Source of the DNA: Brevundimonas vesicularis
Lineage (GTDB): Bacteria > Pseudomonadota > Alphaproteobacteria > Caulobacterales > Caulobacteraceae
Direction of reading: 5' to 3'
DNA: 64,000 bases
Assembly (NCBI RefSeq): GCF_027886425.1
Contig: NZ_CP115671.1
Span: 2,790,001-2,854,000, forward strand
Below, piece by piece: positions 7,707-16,565 of the stretch (within the stretch, counting starts at the first letter, position 1; every line of letters begins with the position of its first letter). The notes under the pieces were generated by a model that made no database searches, was not told the origin of the DNA, and saw nothing but the letters and a program-made list of their open reading frames with translations. The position numbers and the translations under genes were made by a program.

Positions 7707-10493
7707 ATGCGTCTGAGTTGGAACGAGATACGCGCTCGCGCGGCGAACTTCGCACGCGAGTGGACCGACGCCTGTTACGAACGTGGCGAAACCCAGAGCT
7801 TTTACAACGACTTTTTCGAGGTCTTCGGCGTCAAGCGCCGCCTGGTCGCCACCTTCGAGGAGCCAGTCAAGAAGCTTGGCGAGCGCCAGGGCTTCGTCGA
7901 CCTGTTCTGGAAAGGCAAGCTGCTGGTCGAGCACAAGTCGGCCGGCCGCGATCTGGACCGCGCGCGCACCCAGGCGCTAGACTACTTCCCGTGCCTGAAG
8001 GACCACGAGCTTCCGCGCTACATTCTGGTCTGCGACTTCCAGACCTTCCATTTGATCGACCTGGACACACGCGAGGAGACTCGGTTCGCCCTGGCGGATC
8101 TGTCCGATCATGTCGAGGCGTTCGGCTTCGTCGTCGGTATCGAAAAGCGTATCTTCAAGGATCAGGACCCGGTTAACGTCGTCGCCGCCGAGTTGATGGG
8201 CAAGCTTCACGACGCGCTGAAGGCATCCGGCTATGACGGCCATCCGCTGGAACGGCTGCTGGTGCGCCTGCTGTTCTGCCTGTTCGCCGACGACACCGGG
8301 ATCTTCGATCAGCTGGGCCTGTTGGAGACCTACATTCAGGACCGCACGGCCGAGGACGGCTCGGACCTGGGCCCCAAGCTGATCCACCTGTTCCAGGTGC
8401 TGAACACTCCGACCGACAAGCGGCAGAAGAGCCTGGATGAGGATCTCAACCGCTTCCCCTACATCAACGGCGACCTCTTCGCCGAGGTTCTGCCCATCCC
8501 CGACTTCGACCGGGCCATGCGCGAGCGCTTGCTGGAGGCCTGCGGTTTCTCTTGGCAGAAGATCAGCCCGGCCATCTTCGGCGCCCTGTTCCAGTCAGTG
8601 ATGAACGCCAAGGAGCGCCGGCAGAAGGGCGCCCACTACACCACCGAAAAGAATATCCTGAAGGTCATCGAGCCGCTGTTTCTCGACGACCTGCGCAGCG
8701 AGCTGGCGCGCATCCTCCATCTTAAGCGCGGCCGCGACGCGGCCCTGCGCGCCTTCCAGAACAGACTGGCGGGCCTCAACCTGTTCGACCCCGCCTGCGG
8801 CTGCGGCAACTTCCTGATCATCGCCTATCGCGAACTGCGCCTGCTCGAGATCGCGGTGCTGAAGGCGCTCTATCCGTCGGGCCAACTGGACCTGGAGGCC
8901 GCTGCCCTTTCCAAGGTCGATGTCGATCAGTTCTACGGCATCGAGATCGACGAGTTCCCCGCCCGCATCGCCGAGACGGCCATGTGGATGATGGACCACA
9001 TCATGAACAACCGCCTGAGCCAGGAGTTCGGCCGGGTCTTCGCCCGCATCCCGCTGAAAGCGGCGCCCCGTATCGTCCACGGCGACGCTCTAGAGGTGGA
9101 TTGGACGACTGTCCTGCCGCCCGAACGGTGCAGCTATGTGCTCGGCAATCCCCCGTTCCTGGGCGCCAAGGTTCAGTCCGACGCCCAGCGCGAACAGGTC
9201 CGTCGCATCGCCGCCCTGGGCAAGTCCGGAGGCACGCTGGACTTCGTCGCCGCCTGGTTCATCAAGGCATGCGCCTACGTGCAGGGATCACGCGCGAGCA
9301 TCGGCTTCGTATCGACCAATTCGATCACCCAGGGCGAACAGGTCGCCCAACTGTGGCCCATCCTGTTCGACCGCTACGGGCTGGAGATCGCCTTTGCTCA
9401 CCGCACCTTCAATTGGGGGTCGGACGCACGCGGCAAGGCCCACGTCCACGTCGTCGCCATCGGCCTCACCCGCCGCGACGACGAACCGGCCGAGAAGCGG
9501 CTGTTCAGCTATCCCGACATCAACAGCGAACCGGAAGAGAGCCGGCACGCGGCGCTGTCGCCATATCTGTTTGATGCGTCGAGGCTGGCGAATCGGCATC
9601 TAGTGGTGCGAGAGACGGCTTCCCAACTATCAGGTCAACCGGCCCTCAAGACGGGAACACAGCCGATTGACGATGGTGCCTACCTTTTCGACGACGCTGA
9701 AAAAACGGGGTTCATCCTGGCGGAGCCAGCTTCGGCGGAGCTCTTCGTGCCGTTCTTGGGGGCCGTGGAATACATCAATGGCAGGCCAAGGTGGCTCCTC
9801 AGGGTCCAACTCGCCTCGCCACAGTCGCTTAGATCAATGCCGCTCGTTGTCGAGCGCATGGATCGAGTCCGTCAGTTCCGGTCCGGTAGCGATCGGTCCA
9901 GTACCAAGGCGATCGCTGACTACCCCGAGAAGCTAAACGTTGAGGTATTTCCGACTTCGCCCTACCTCGCGATGCCTGAGGTAAGTTCTGAGCGGCGCGA
10001 CTACATACCGATAGGCTGGCTGGAGCCCCCAACTGTTCCTAGCAACAAGCTTAGGGCCCTTATGAATGCGTCGCGGTGGCAATTTGCTGTGCTGACAAGC
10101 CGCATGCATGTCGCATGGTCGCGGTTCATCGGAGGGAAGCTGAAGAGTGATTTCCAGTACTCTGTCGGTTTGAACTACAACACCTTCCCCTGGCCCACGC
10201 TCACAGACGCCGACAAGGCCAGACTCGACACCCTCGCCCAGACCGTCCTCGACGCCCGCGCTGCCCATCCCGACGCAACCCTGGCCGATCTCTATGACCC
10301 CGACGTCATGCCCGCTGACCTGCGCAAGGCGCACCGCGCGCTCGACCTGGCGGTGGACCGCCTCTATCGCAAGGCGCCGTTCGAGAGCGACCGTGAGCGG
10401 GTCGAACACCTGTTCATGCTCTACGAAAAGATGACCGCCGGCCTGCTGGCCAAGCCCGCCAAGCCCAAACGCCGCAAGAAGACCGATGCCTGA
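7707..10493 (+). CDS. MmeI-like Type IIL restriction-modification enzyme
   Basis: Single-chain enzyme of 928 residues, the size of MmeI. An N-terminal nuclease domain has Asp65-X9-Glu75-X-Lys77 (VDLFWKGKLLVEHK), the same spacing as the MmeI catalytic motif. A helical connector follows. The N6-adenine methyltransferase core has motif I DPACGCGNF near residue 361 and motif IV NPPF at 481-484. A target-recognition region follows at about 630-828, then a helical C-terminus ending in KPKRRKKTDA. In the MmeI family one polypeptide both methylates and cuts, guided by the same recognition domain. The recognition region has distinctly less GC-biased codons than the flanks, suggesting exchange. The stop overlaps the Mrr-like gene start (TGATG). 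Specificity cannot be predicted here. Confidence 0.9.
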   Translation: MRLSWNEIRARAANFAREWTDACYERGETQSFYNDFFEVFGVKRRLVATFEEPVKKLGERQGFVDLFWKGKLLVEHKSAGRDLDRARTQALDYFPCLKDHELPRYILVCDFQTFHLIDLDTREETRFALADLSDHVEAFGFVVGIEKRIFKDQDPVNVVAAELMGKLHDALKASGYDGHPLERLLVRLLFCLFADDTGIFDQLGLLETYIQDRTAEDGSDLGPKLIHLFQVLNTPTDKRQKSLDEDLNRFPYINGDLFAEVLPIPDFDRAMRERLLEACGFSWQKISPAIFGALFQSVMNAKERRQKGAHYTTEKNILKVIEPLFLDDLRSELARILHLKRGRDAALRAFQNRLAGLNLFDPACGCGNFLIIAYRELRLLEIAVLKALYPSGQLDLEAAALSKVDVDQFYGIEIDEFPARIAETAMWMMDHIMNNRLSQEFGRVFARIPLKAAPRIVHGDALEVDWTTVLPPERCSYVLGNPPFLGAKVQSDAQREQVRRIAALGKSGGTLDFVAAWFIKACAYVQGSRASIGFVSTNSITQGEQVAQLWPILFDRYGLEIAFAHRTFNWGSDARGKAHVHVVAIGLTRRDDEPAEKRLFSYPDINSEPEESRHAALSPYLFDASRLANRHLVVRETASQLSGQPALKTGTQPIDDGAYLFDDAEKTGFILAEPASAELFVPFLGAVEYINGRPRWLLRVQLASPQSLRSMPLVVERMDRVRQFRSGSDRSSTKAIADYPEKLNVEVFPTSPYLAMPEVSSERRDYIPIGWLEPPTVPSNKLRALMNASRWQFAVLTSRMHVAWSRFIGGKLKSDFQYSVGLNYNTFPWPTLTDADKARLDTLAQTVLDARAAHPDATLADLYDPDVMPADLRKAHRALDLAVDRLYRKAPFESDRERVEHLFMLYEKMTAGLLAKPAKPKRRKKTDA

Positions 10494-11356
10494 TGGCCAC
10501 CATCGCTGACGTTCCCGCCTATCACCTGTTCATGTGGCCGATCGTCGAGCGGCTGCGGGCCAAAGGCCGCTCCATGACGATCGAGGAGATGGTCGATGAC
10601 GTCGCGACCCACATGGGCCTGTCGGACGAGGTGCGGGCCGTCACCCACGGCAAGTGGCAGGAGAACGCCGTCGCCTATCGCATGGCCTGGGCGCGCAGCT
10701 ATCTGAAAAAGATGGGCGCCCTTGTGAACAGCGAGCGGGGCGTCTGGACCCTGACACCCAAGGGCGCCGGCATGACCGAGGCGGAGATCGCTGGGATCAA
10801 ACAGGCCGTTCAGAAGCTCGGCGCCACTGAGCGTGCGGCGAACGCCGCGTTGGCCTCAGTCGTGGAAGATGACCCCGTGCCGGCTGATGTTGGAGCCGAC
10901 GACTGGAAGGACCGCTTGATGGCCCTCCTGCTCGCGTTGGAGCCGGCCGCCTTCGAACGCCTATGCCAGCGCCTGTTGCGCGAGTTCGGCTTCATCAAGG
11001 TCGAGGTGACCGGCAAGTCGGGCGACGGGGGCATCGACGGCACCGGCGTGCTGCGGGTCAATCTGCTGTCCTTTCACGTCCTGTTCCAGTGCAAACGTTA
11101 TTCCGGCTCGGTCGGCGCCGGAGCCGTCCGCGACTTCCGCGGCGCCATGGTCGGGCGGACCGACAAGGGACTGATCATCACAACCGGGACCTTCACCGCC
11201 GATGCGCGGCGCGAGGCCACGCGCGATGGTGCGCCCGCCATCGATCTGGTGGATGGTGATGCCCTGTGCGATCTGCTCAAGGATCGCCGCCTGGGCGTGG
11301 CCGTGGAAATGGTCGAACAGGTCACGGTGAACGAGGCCGCCTTCGCGGGGTTCTGA
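10493..11356 (+). CDS. Mrr-like restriction endonuclease
   Basis: A 287-residue protein. Residues 1-95 resemble the Mrr N-terminal winged helix (YHLFMWPIVERLRAKGRSMT ... GVWTLTPKGAGM). Residues about 150-265 form an Mrr-type PD-(D/E)xK domain: FERLCQRLLREFGF, SGDGGIDGTGVL with the catalytic Asp, and LFQCKRYSG with the Q-x-K element, then GLIITTGTFTADARREA. Mrr enzymes cut methylated DNA (Type IV), so the protein may restrict foreign modified DNA or serve as an accessory nuclease for the MmeI-like enzyme, whose stop codon overlaps its start. Confidence 0.88.
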   Translation: MATIADVPAYHLFMWPIVERLRAKGRSMTIEEMVDDVATHMGLSDEVRAVTHGKWQENAVAYRMAWARSYLKKMGALVNSERGVWTLTPKGAGMTEAEIAGIKQAVQKLGATERAANAALASVVEDDPVPADVGADDWKDRLMALLLALEPAAFERLCQRLLREFGFIKVEVTGKSGDGGIDGTGVLRVNLLSFHVLFQCKRYSGSVGAGAVRDFRGAMVGRTDKGLIITTGTFTADARREATRDGAPAIDLVDGDALCDLLKDRRLGVAVEMVEQVTVNEAAFAGF

Positions 11357-11419
11357 CCGCCCGCAACCCTTGCTGTCGTGCGGCGCTATGGCGGGAGACC
11401 TTCTCACGCACTAAGTTCT

Positions 11420-11434
11420 GTTCATGAACCGTTC
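11420..11434 (+). promoter_or_regulatory. LexA/SOS-box match over the uvrB start codon
   Basis: GTTC-N7-GTTC, the alphaproteobacterial LexA recognition pattern, matches exactly here and the annotated uvrB ATG lies inside the seven-base spacer. A further GTTC occurs at 11415. SOS control of uvrB is plausible from known regulons. The position implies either that the operator overlaps the start or that the true start is further downstream in the non-conserved N-terminal extension. Confidence 0.65.
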
Positions 11435-13763
11435 TTCGACGCCGAAGCCCGCCGCCGCCAAGCCGGCCAAGCCCGTTCACGTGCCCAATCCGGGGGTGCA
11501 GGAGGCGTCGGCCGCCTTCCTGCGCGACACGGGCAAGATGCCGATGTTCGCCCCGGTCGCCGGCCCGCGCCTGACGCCGGAGGAGCCGGTCGCCGCGCCC
11601 GTCGACTGGGTGCCGCACCGCCCCTCGCACGAGGGCAAGAAGAAGGGCGGCCGCTTCCGGCTGGAAACCAAATACACGCCCGCCGGCGACCAGCCCGCCG
11701 CCATCGCTGAACTGGTGGCCCAGGCCCAGGCCGGCGACCGCGATCAGGTGCTGCTGGGCGTCACCGGCTCGGGCAAGACCTTCACCATGGCCAAGGTGAT
11801 CGAGGAAACCCAGCGCCCTGCCCTGATCTTGGCGCCGAACAAAACGCTGGCGGCCCAGCTCTATTCCGAATTCAAATCGTTCTTTCCCGACAACGCAGTC
11901 GAATACTTTGTAAGCTACTACGACTACTATCAACCGGAAGCTTACGTTCCGCGTACGGATACGTACATTGAGAAGGACTCAAGCATCAATGAGCAGATCG
12001 ACCGGATGCGGCACTCTGCTACACGGGCTATACTAGAACGCGAAGACGTCATTGTTGTGGCGTCGGTGTCCTGCATTTACGGCATCGGGTCGGTTGAGAC
12101 CTATACGGCGATGACGTTCACGCTGAAGGTGGGGGACCAGATCGACGAGGCGAAGCTGCGGGCGGATCTGATCGCGCTGCAGTACAAGCGCAACGACCTG
12201 AACTTCGACCGAGGGATGTTCAGGAAGCGGGGCGATGTGATCGAAATCTTCCCGGTCCACCTGGAAGACCGGGCCTGGCGCATCAGTCTGTTCGGGGACG
12301 AGCTGGAGGCGATCCAGGAGTTCGATCCGCTGACGGGCAAGAAGACGGCCGATCTGAACGAGATCACCGTCTATGCGGCCAGCCACTATGTGACCCCGCG
12401 CCCGACGCTGAACCAGGCCGCCGCCGGCATCAAGGCGGAGCTGAAGGAGACGCTGGACTGGATGGTCGAGAACGGCAAGCTGCTGGAGGCGCAACGCCTG
12501 GAGCAGCGCACCCGGTTCGACCTGGAGATGATGGAGGCCACCGGCAGCTGCGCCGGCATCGAAAACTACAGCCGCTGGCTGACCGGCCGCGCGCCGGGCG
12601 AGCCGCCGCCGACCTTCTTCGAATACATCCCCGACAACGCCCTGCTGTTCGTGGACGAGAGCCACGTCACCATCGGCCAGATCAACGGCATGTTCCGGGG
12701 CGACTACCGCCGCAAGTCGACGCTGGCGGAATACGGCTTCCGCCTGCCCTCCTGCATCGACAACCGCCCGCTGAAGTTCGAGGAATGGGAGGCCATGCGC
12801 CCCCAGACGGTACACGTGTCAGCCACCCCCGGCCCGTGGGAGATGGAACAGGCGGGCGGCGTGTTCGTCGAGCAGGTCATCCGCCCCACCGGCCTGATCG
12901 ACCCGCCGGTCGAGATCCGCCCCGTCTCGGGCAAGACCCGCAACCAGGTCGACGACGTTATCGACGAGGTCAAGGCGACGACGGCCAAGGGCTATCGCAG
13001 CCTGGTCACCACCCTGACCAAGAAGATGGCCGAGGACCTGACCGAATATATGCATGAGCAGGGCATCCGCGTCCGCTACATGCACTCCGACGTCGACACG
13101 CTGGAGCGGATCGAGATCCTGCGCGACCTGCGGCTGGGGACGTTCGACTGTCTGATCGGCATCAACCTGCTGCGCGAGGGTCTGGACATCCCCGAGTGCG
13201 GCCTGGTCGCCATCCTGGATGCGGACAAGGAGGGCTTCCTGCGCTCGGAGACCTCATTGATCCAGACCATCGGCCGCGCCGCGCGCAACGTGGACGGCCG
13301 CGTCATCCTGTACGCCGACCGCATGACCGGCAGCATGGAGCGCGCCATCGCCGAGACCGACCGCCGCCGCGAACGGCAGATGGCCTACAACGCCGAACAC
13401 GGCATCACGCCCGAAACGGTCAAGCGCGATATCAAGGAGATCATGGACAGCCCCTATGAGTCGCGCGAGATGGATCGCCTGACCAAACCGGGCGTGGCCG
13501 AAGCCTCCAAACCCTTCGTCGGCTCCAACTTCCAGGCCGCCCTGCGCGACCTGGAAGGCCGCATGCGCGAGGCCGCCTCCAACCTGGAGTTCGAGGAAGC
13601 CGGCCGCCTGCGCGACGAGATCAAGCGCATGAAGCTGATGGACCTGGAGTTCGCCAACGAAGCCCTGACCGGCGCCGGCGAAGCCGTCGACAAGTCGGCG
13701 CCCAAACGCTGGCGCGCTGAGGCGGCGGCGGAGGCGCAGGAGCGGTTTAGGAAGGGGCGGTAA
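11424..13763 (+). CDS. uvrB: Excinuclease ABC subunit B
   Basis: Damage-verification helicase of nucleotide excision repair, acting with UvrA and UvrC. The 779-residue protein carries Walker A GVTGSGKT near residue 113, the beta-hairpin region around YYDYYQPEAYVPRTDTYIEK, FVDESHV near 410, helicase motif VI region QTIGRAARN, and a C-terminal UVR motif (LEFEEAGRLRDEIKRMK) near 715-735. About 75 residues of Pro/Ala/Lys-rich extension precede the conserved start, longer than in E. coli. Bases about 11885-12060 use codons rare elsewhere in the gene (GTA, TCA, TCT, ACA, ATA, CTA) while encoding highly conserved residues. A LexA-box match covers the start. Confidence 0.97.
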   Translation: MNRSSTPKPAAAKPAKPVHVPNPGVQEASAAFLRDTGKMPMFAPVAGPRLTPEEPVAAPVDWVPHRPSHEGKKKGGRFRLETKYTPAGDQPAAIAELVAQAQAGDRDQVLLGVTGSGKTFTMAKVIEETQRPALILAPNKTLAAQLYSEFKSFFPDNAVEYFVSYYDYYQPEAYVPRTDTYIEKDSSINEQIDRMRHSATRAILEREDVIVVASVSCIYGIGSVETYTAMTFTLKVGDQIDEAKLRADLIALQYKRNDLNFDRGMFRKRGDVIEIFPVHLEDRAWRISLFGDELEAIQEFDPLTGKKTADLNEITVYAASHYVTPRPTLNQAAAGIKAELKETLDWMVENGKLLEAQRLEQRTRFDLEMMEATGSCAGIENYSRWLTGRAPGEPPPTFFEYIPDNALLFVDESHVTIGQINGMFRGDYRRKSTLAEYGFRLPSCIDNRPLKFEEWEAMRPQTVHVSATPGPWEMEQAGGVFVEQVIRPTGLIDPPVEIRPVSGKTRNQVDDVIDEVKATTAKGYRSLVTTLTKKMAEDLTEYMHEQGIRVRYMHSDVDTLERIEILRDLRLGTFDCLIGINLLREGLDIPECGLVAILDADKEGFLRSETSLIQTIGRAARNVDGRVILYADRMTGSMERAIAETDRRRERQMAYNAEHGITPETVKRDIKEIMDSPYESREMDRLTKPGVAEASKPFVGSNFQAALRDLEGRMREAASNLEFEEAGRLRDEIKRMKLMDLEFANEALTGAGEAVDKSAPKRWRAEAAAEAQERFRKGR

Positions 13764-13774
13764 TTTTTGCCAAA

Positions 13775-15478
13775 CTAAGCAAAATACTTATTATAGAGCG
13801 CCTCTCCAAGCTTATTGTATTGACTGGATTTGTAGTCCGCAAAGACAAACTCGTTCAGGCCTTTAAGGGATTTATTATAGGACGCAACATCCGTCACCTT
13901 ACCATTACGAACAATTCGTCTAAAAAGACTCAAACACCCGTTGATCGTTGTTGTCGTAAGGAAATAGCCTGGAATTTTACGGTCAGTAGTCCAACGCTCA
14001 GGCGAGACTTGGGATTTCACCGAAGACATAAATTTCGCCACCTCCATTGAGCAATAGGAAACATAATCTTCTAGAAGAGCGTCATTGCTTCCTTCTTTTA
14101 AGTCCTGCTTAGATGGAGACGTCCACGCGTTGAAAAGAGAGTCTGGACCTCCAATACGAACAAGATGAGCTAGCGCATAGCTAACAATAGAAGTCGTTTT
14201 CATTTTATCTTGGTCGTAAAAATACTTTTCAAACTGATTTCCTAAAGCACCGCCTCCTTCATTAAGACGATTAATAACTCTTTTTGCTATAGCAACCGCC
14301 GAATAAGGCCGTAACAGTATTTCGATTTCTTGCGTAAGGTCAGACTTAACAGCCGTTTGAGTAGAGTTTATTTCCAAGAACAAGTTTGCTTGGAAGCGCA
14401 TCTTTTCTTCTTCCGACATGCCATTTGGGAATATGATCCCCGTGACAAGTAGGTTTTGTCGCTTTCTGAGGACAGCAATCTCGGCCTCCCCCGACCCTCC
14501 TTCGTGGTACGAGAATAACCTATGTTGCCCATCAATAATGCCTATAGTCCCTATTTCGTTGGGTATCTGAATTCTGGCACGTTTAGTCTTTGTAATCTTG
14601 GCTGTATCTGTCGTTGCGCCGTTTTCATCAACAATTTTCGTTGATTCAGGAAGGGTAGCGATCACGTTATTTATGAACACCCGTTTTTTTGACCGCAAGT
14701 AACGCCGAACTTTCTCAATCTTGGCACTCGAAATCATGCGTTGATACAAGCTCGCCCCTACCCGCCATCCATCTCGCCTGAGGACGTAAGCTCGCTTTAA
14801 AAGCGCATCAGGATCGATGTAGAATGAGACGACTTTAAAACCAGCGCCATAGTTGGAGTGCGACTCTGGCAGCACAGAGCCATCATAAACCGATGCTGCT
14901 GCTGACGCTGGATCAAGCACTGCCGAGCCGAACTCTGTAACGGGGAGTTCTAGAAATTCCAATATTTCATATCGAGCCGTATGTTTTACTGCTCGAGAAA
15001 CGCTCTCTAGATATCTCACCACATTGTAGTCGAGGTATTTTACGCTTGGGACTTCGGCTTTTGTCTCATTTGCAACTGGATGACGTGATGCATAAAGGAT
15101 AAATACTCGACACTGGTCGAGATCATATATACCTGACACGGCCTCCACGAAGGCAGGGAATTTTTCCTTAAGATATACGAGAAACTCTGTCGGCTTCTCT
15201 ACCATCTTTCGAAACGGGACGGACTTCTTTTTAAGATGTGTCGATACATCGTTCGAAACTGTATATTCTACAAAAACGATCACGTTTTCTAGGTAAAATA
15301 CATCATCTATGTCGCAGGTGCTCCCATCAAAGGTGAACTCCTTGTCCATCATGCTACCGATTCTTTTGAAACCGGATAAACGGAAGAGCGCACGAACCCT
15401 GCTGAAGTGATCACGCTTCAGTATATCTTGAGCGGAAGGCGGAGCTTTCACCTTTTTTATTTTTATGGTCTTTTTCAT
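13775..15478 (-). CDS. DGQHR/DndB-like protein with N-terminal nuclease-like domain
   Basis: A 567-residue protein in AT-rich DNA. The central domain has the defining DGQHR motif at 316-320 (IGIIDGQHRLFSYHEG), preceded by RSKKRVFINNVIATLPES and followed by NLFLEINSTQTAV (365-377), as in the DndB/DGQHR family known from DNA phosphorothioation and deazaguanine systems. The N-terminus contains CDIDD (55-59) and VFVEYT (69-73), spaced like a PD-(D/E)xK nuclease core (ID-X12-E-x-K) but with Thr replacing the Lys. ATG 15478 follows GGGGAGGGGAG; the longer frame was rejected. It lies 20 bases downstream of the methyltransferase gene on the same strand, so the two form an operon. A role in modification or defence is inferred. 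Confidence 0.75.
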   Translation of the reverse strand: MKKTIKIKKVKAPPSAQDILKRDHFSRVRALFRLSGFKRIGSMMDKEFTFDGSTCDIDDVFYLENVIVFVEYTVSNDVSTHLKKKSVPFRKMVEKPTEFLVYLKEKFPAFVEAVSGIYDLDQCRVFILYASRHPVANETKAEVPSVKYLDYNVVRYLESVSRAVKHTARYEILEFLELPVTEFGSAVLDPASAAASVYDGSVLPESHSNYGAGFKVVSFYIDPDALLKRAYVLRRDGWRVGASLYQRMISSAKIEKVRRYLRSKKRVFINNVIATLPESTKIVDENGATTDTAKITKTKRARIQIPNEIGTIGIIDGQHRLFSYHEGGSGEAEIAVLRKRQNLLVTGIIFPNGMSEEEKMRFQANLFLEINSTQTAVKSDLTQEIEILLRPYSAVAIAKRVINRLNEGGGALGNQFEKYFYDQDKMKTTSIVSYALAHLVRIGGPDSLFNAWTSPSKQDLKEGSNDALLEDYVSYCSMEVAKFMSSVKSQVSPERWTTDRKIPGYFLTTTTINGCLSLFRRIVRNGKVTDVASYNKSLKGLNEFVFADYKSSQYNKLGEALYNKYFA

Positions 15479-15498
15479 TCTCCCCTCCCCAGGCGAGT

Positions 15499-16440
15499 TC
15501 AGCCGGCTTCCCGCCATTCTTCCGGAACCAATGCGACTTTCTGCGATGTACTCGGAGCGCTCACAGGACGACCAAGCGGTCGAACTGGCAGGGTCCCGGC
15601 GGCGAGTTGCTTCAGGCGTGCGCGAGCGAGCTTTACAAAAACTGGATCGCGATCAATGCCGACGGCTCGCCTGCTTTGTTTCACCGCGGCCAATACGGCT
15701 GCACCCGTCCCCACGAATGGGTCTAGGATCAAATCACCTGGTTCGCTGAGCGCTAAGACGCAACGCTCCGCAAGCTCAATAGGAAATTGGCAGGGGTGGT
15801 CGGTCTTCTCAGGGTGATTGGCTTTAACATTCGGGATTTCCCACACAGGATTTTCAAGAAAGTCCTTTTCCGCAGAAAATTCCCAATAATCCGAAGGATT
15901 CTTGCCCCGTGGGTTCCCGCTCGGCAGGCCCGCTTTAGCCCCCTTACTTTTGGAGTGCCGCTTTCCCGGATACAACTGAGGAATGCGAACTGGATCGAGA
16001 TTGAACTTATAATCATCCGATTTTGTGAACCATAGAACGGTTTCATATCGCCCAGAAAATCGTCGATCAGAGTTCAAACCAAAATTAAATCGCCAGATGA
16101 TCCGATTTCTAAGCTTGAACCCGTTCTTCTTGAACAAGTCATAAAACATTATGTCGAGCGGGTAAATTTCTCCCTCTTTGACATAACTTCCGACCTGCCA
16201 GCAAACACTTCCAGATGGCTTAACTTTTTCGCAAACGGCATCAACTACAGACGTTTGCCAAACCTTATACTCTTCAAGGCTTCGAGGCTGGTCTCGTTCG
16301 TATATTTTACCGATATTGTATGGCGGAGATGAAACGACAAGATCCACCGACTCGGCCTCTACGGACTTGAGCGCTTTCACCACGTCGCCTTGGAGAATTT
16401 TCCCTTCCCCCAAGATAGATTTGGTCGGCTCTGAAAGCAT
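15499..16440 (-). CDS. Beta-class site-specific DNA methyltransferase
   Basis: Modification enzyme of 313 residues. Motif IV SPPYN is at 38-42 and precedes motif I DPFVGTG at 240-246, giving the permuted beta-class order. The SPPY form is most often seen in N4-cytosine enzymes, so N4mC is favoured over N6mA. Between them lies the recognition region (around RIPQLYPGKRHSKSKGAK). I chose the ATG at 16440, just before the conserved region; an in-frame GTG at 16569 that overlaps the upstream gene's stop is an alternative, because no strong ribosome site precedes the ATG. The gene is AT-rich except near its 3' end. It heads the operon with the DGQHR protein. Confidence 0.88.
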   Translation of the reverse strand: MLSEPTKSILGEGKILQGDVVKALKSVEAESVDLVVSSPPYNIGKIYERDQPRSLEEYKVWQTSVVDAVCEKVKPSGSVCWQVGSYVKEGEIYPLDIMFYDLFKKNGFKLRNRIIWRFNFGLNSDRRFSGRYETVLWFTKSDDYKFNLDPVRIPQLYPGKRHSKSKGAKAGLPSGNPRGKNPSDYWEFSAEKDFLENPVWEIPNVKANHPEKTDHPCQFPIELAERCVLALSEPGDLILDPFVGTGAAVLAAVKQSRRAVGIDRDPVFVKLARARLKQLAAGTLPVRPLGRPVSAPSTSQKVALVPEEWREAG

Positions 16441-16565
16441 GATCGGTCCGATTCGGATGAAGTTGCCCCCACTCTGCACAACCCTGAGGAAATTTCCTAG
16501 CGAAACGAGGGGCAGGGCATTCCCTGGCTTTTGACGCGGCAATGGGTTGTCGGCCTGGCAACTTG

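Noticed and set aside
13764..16565. Insertion by an IS or integrase-borne element
   Set aside because: No transposase, integrase or clear terminal or direct repeats are seen at the borders, so only atypical composition supports transfer.
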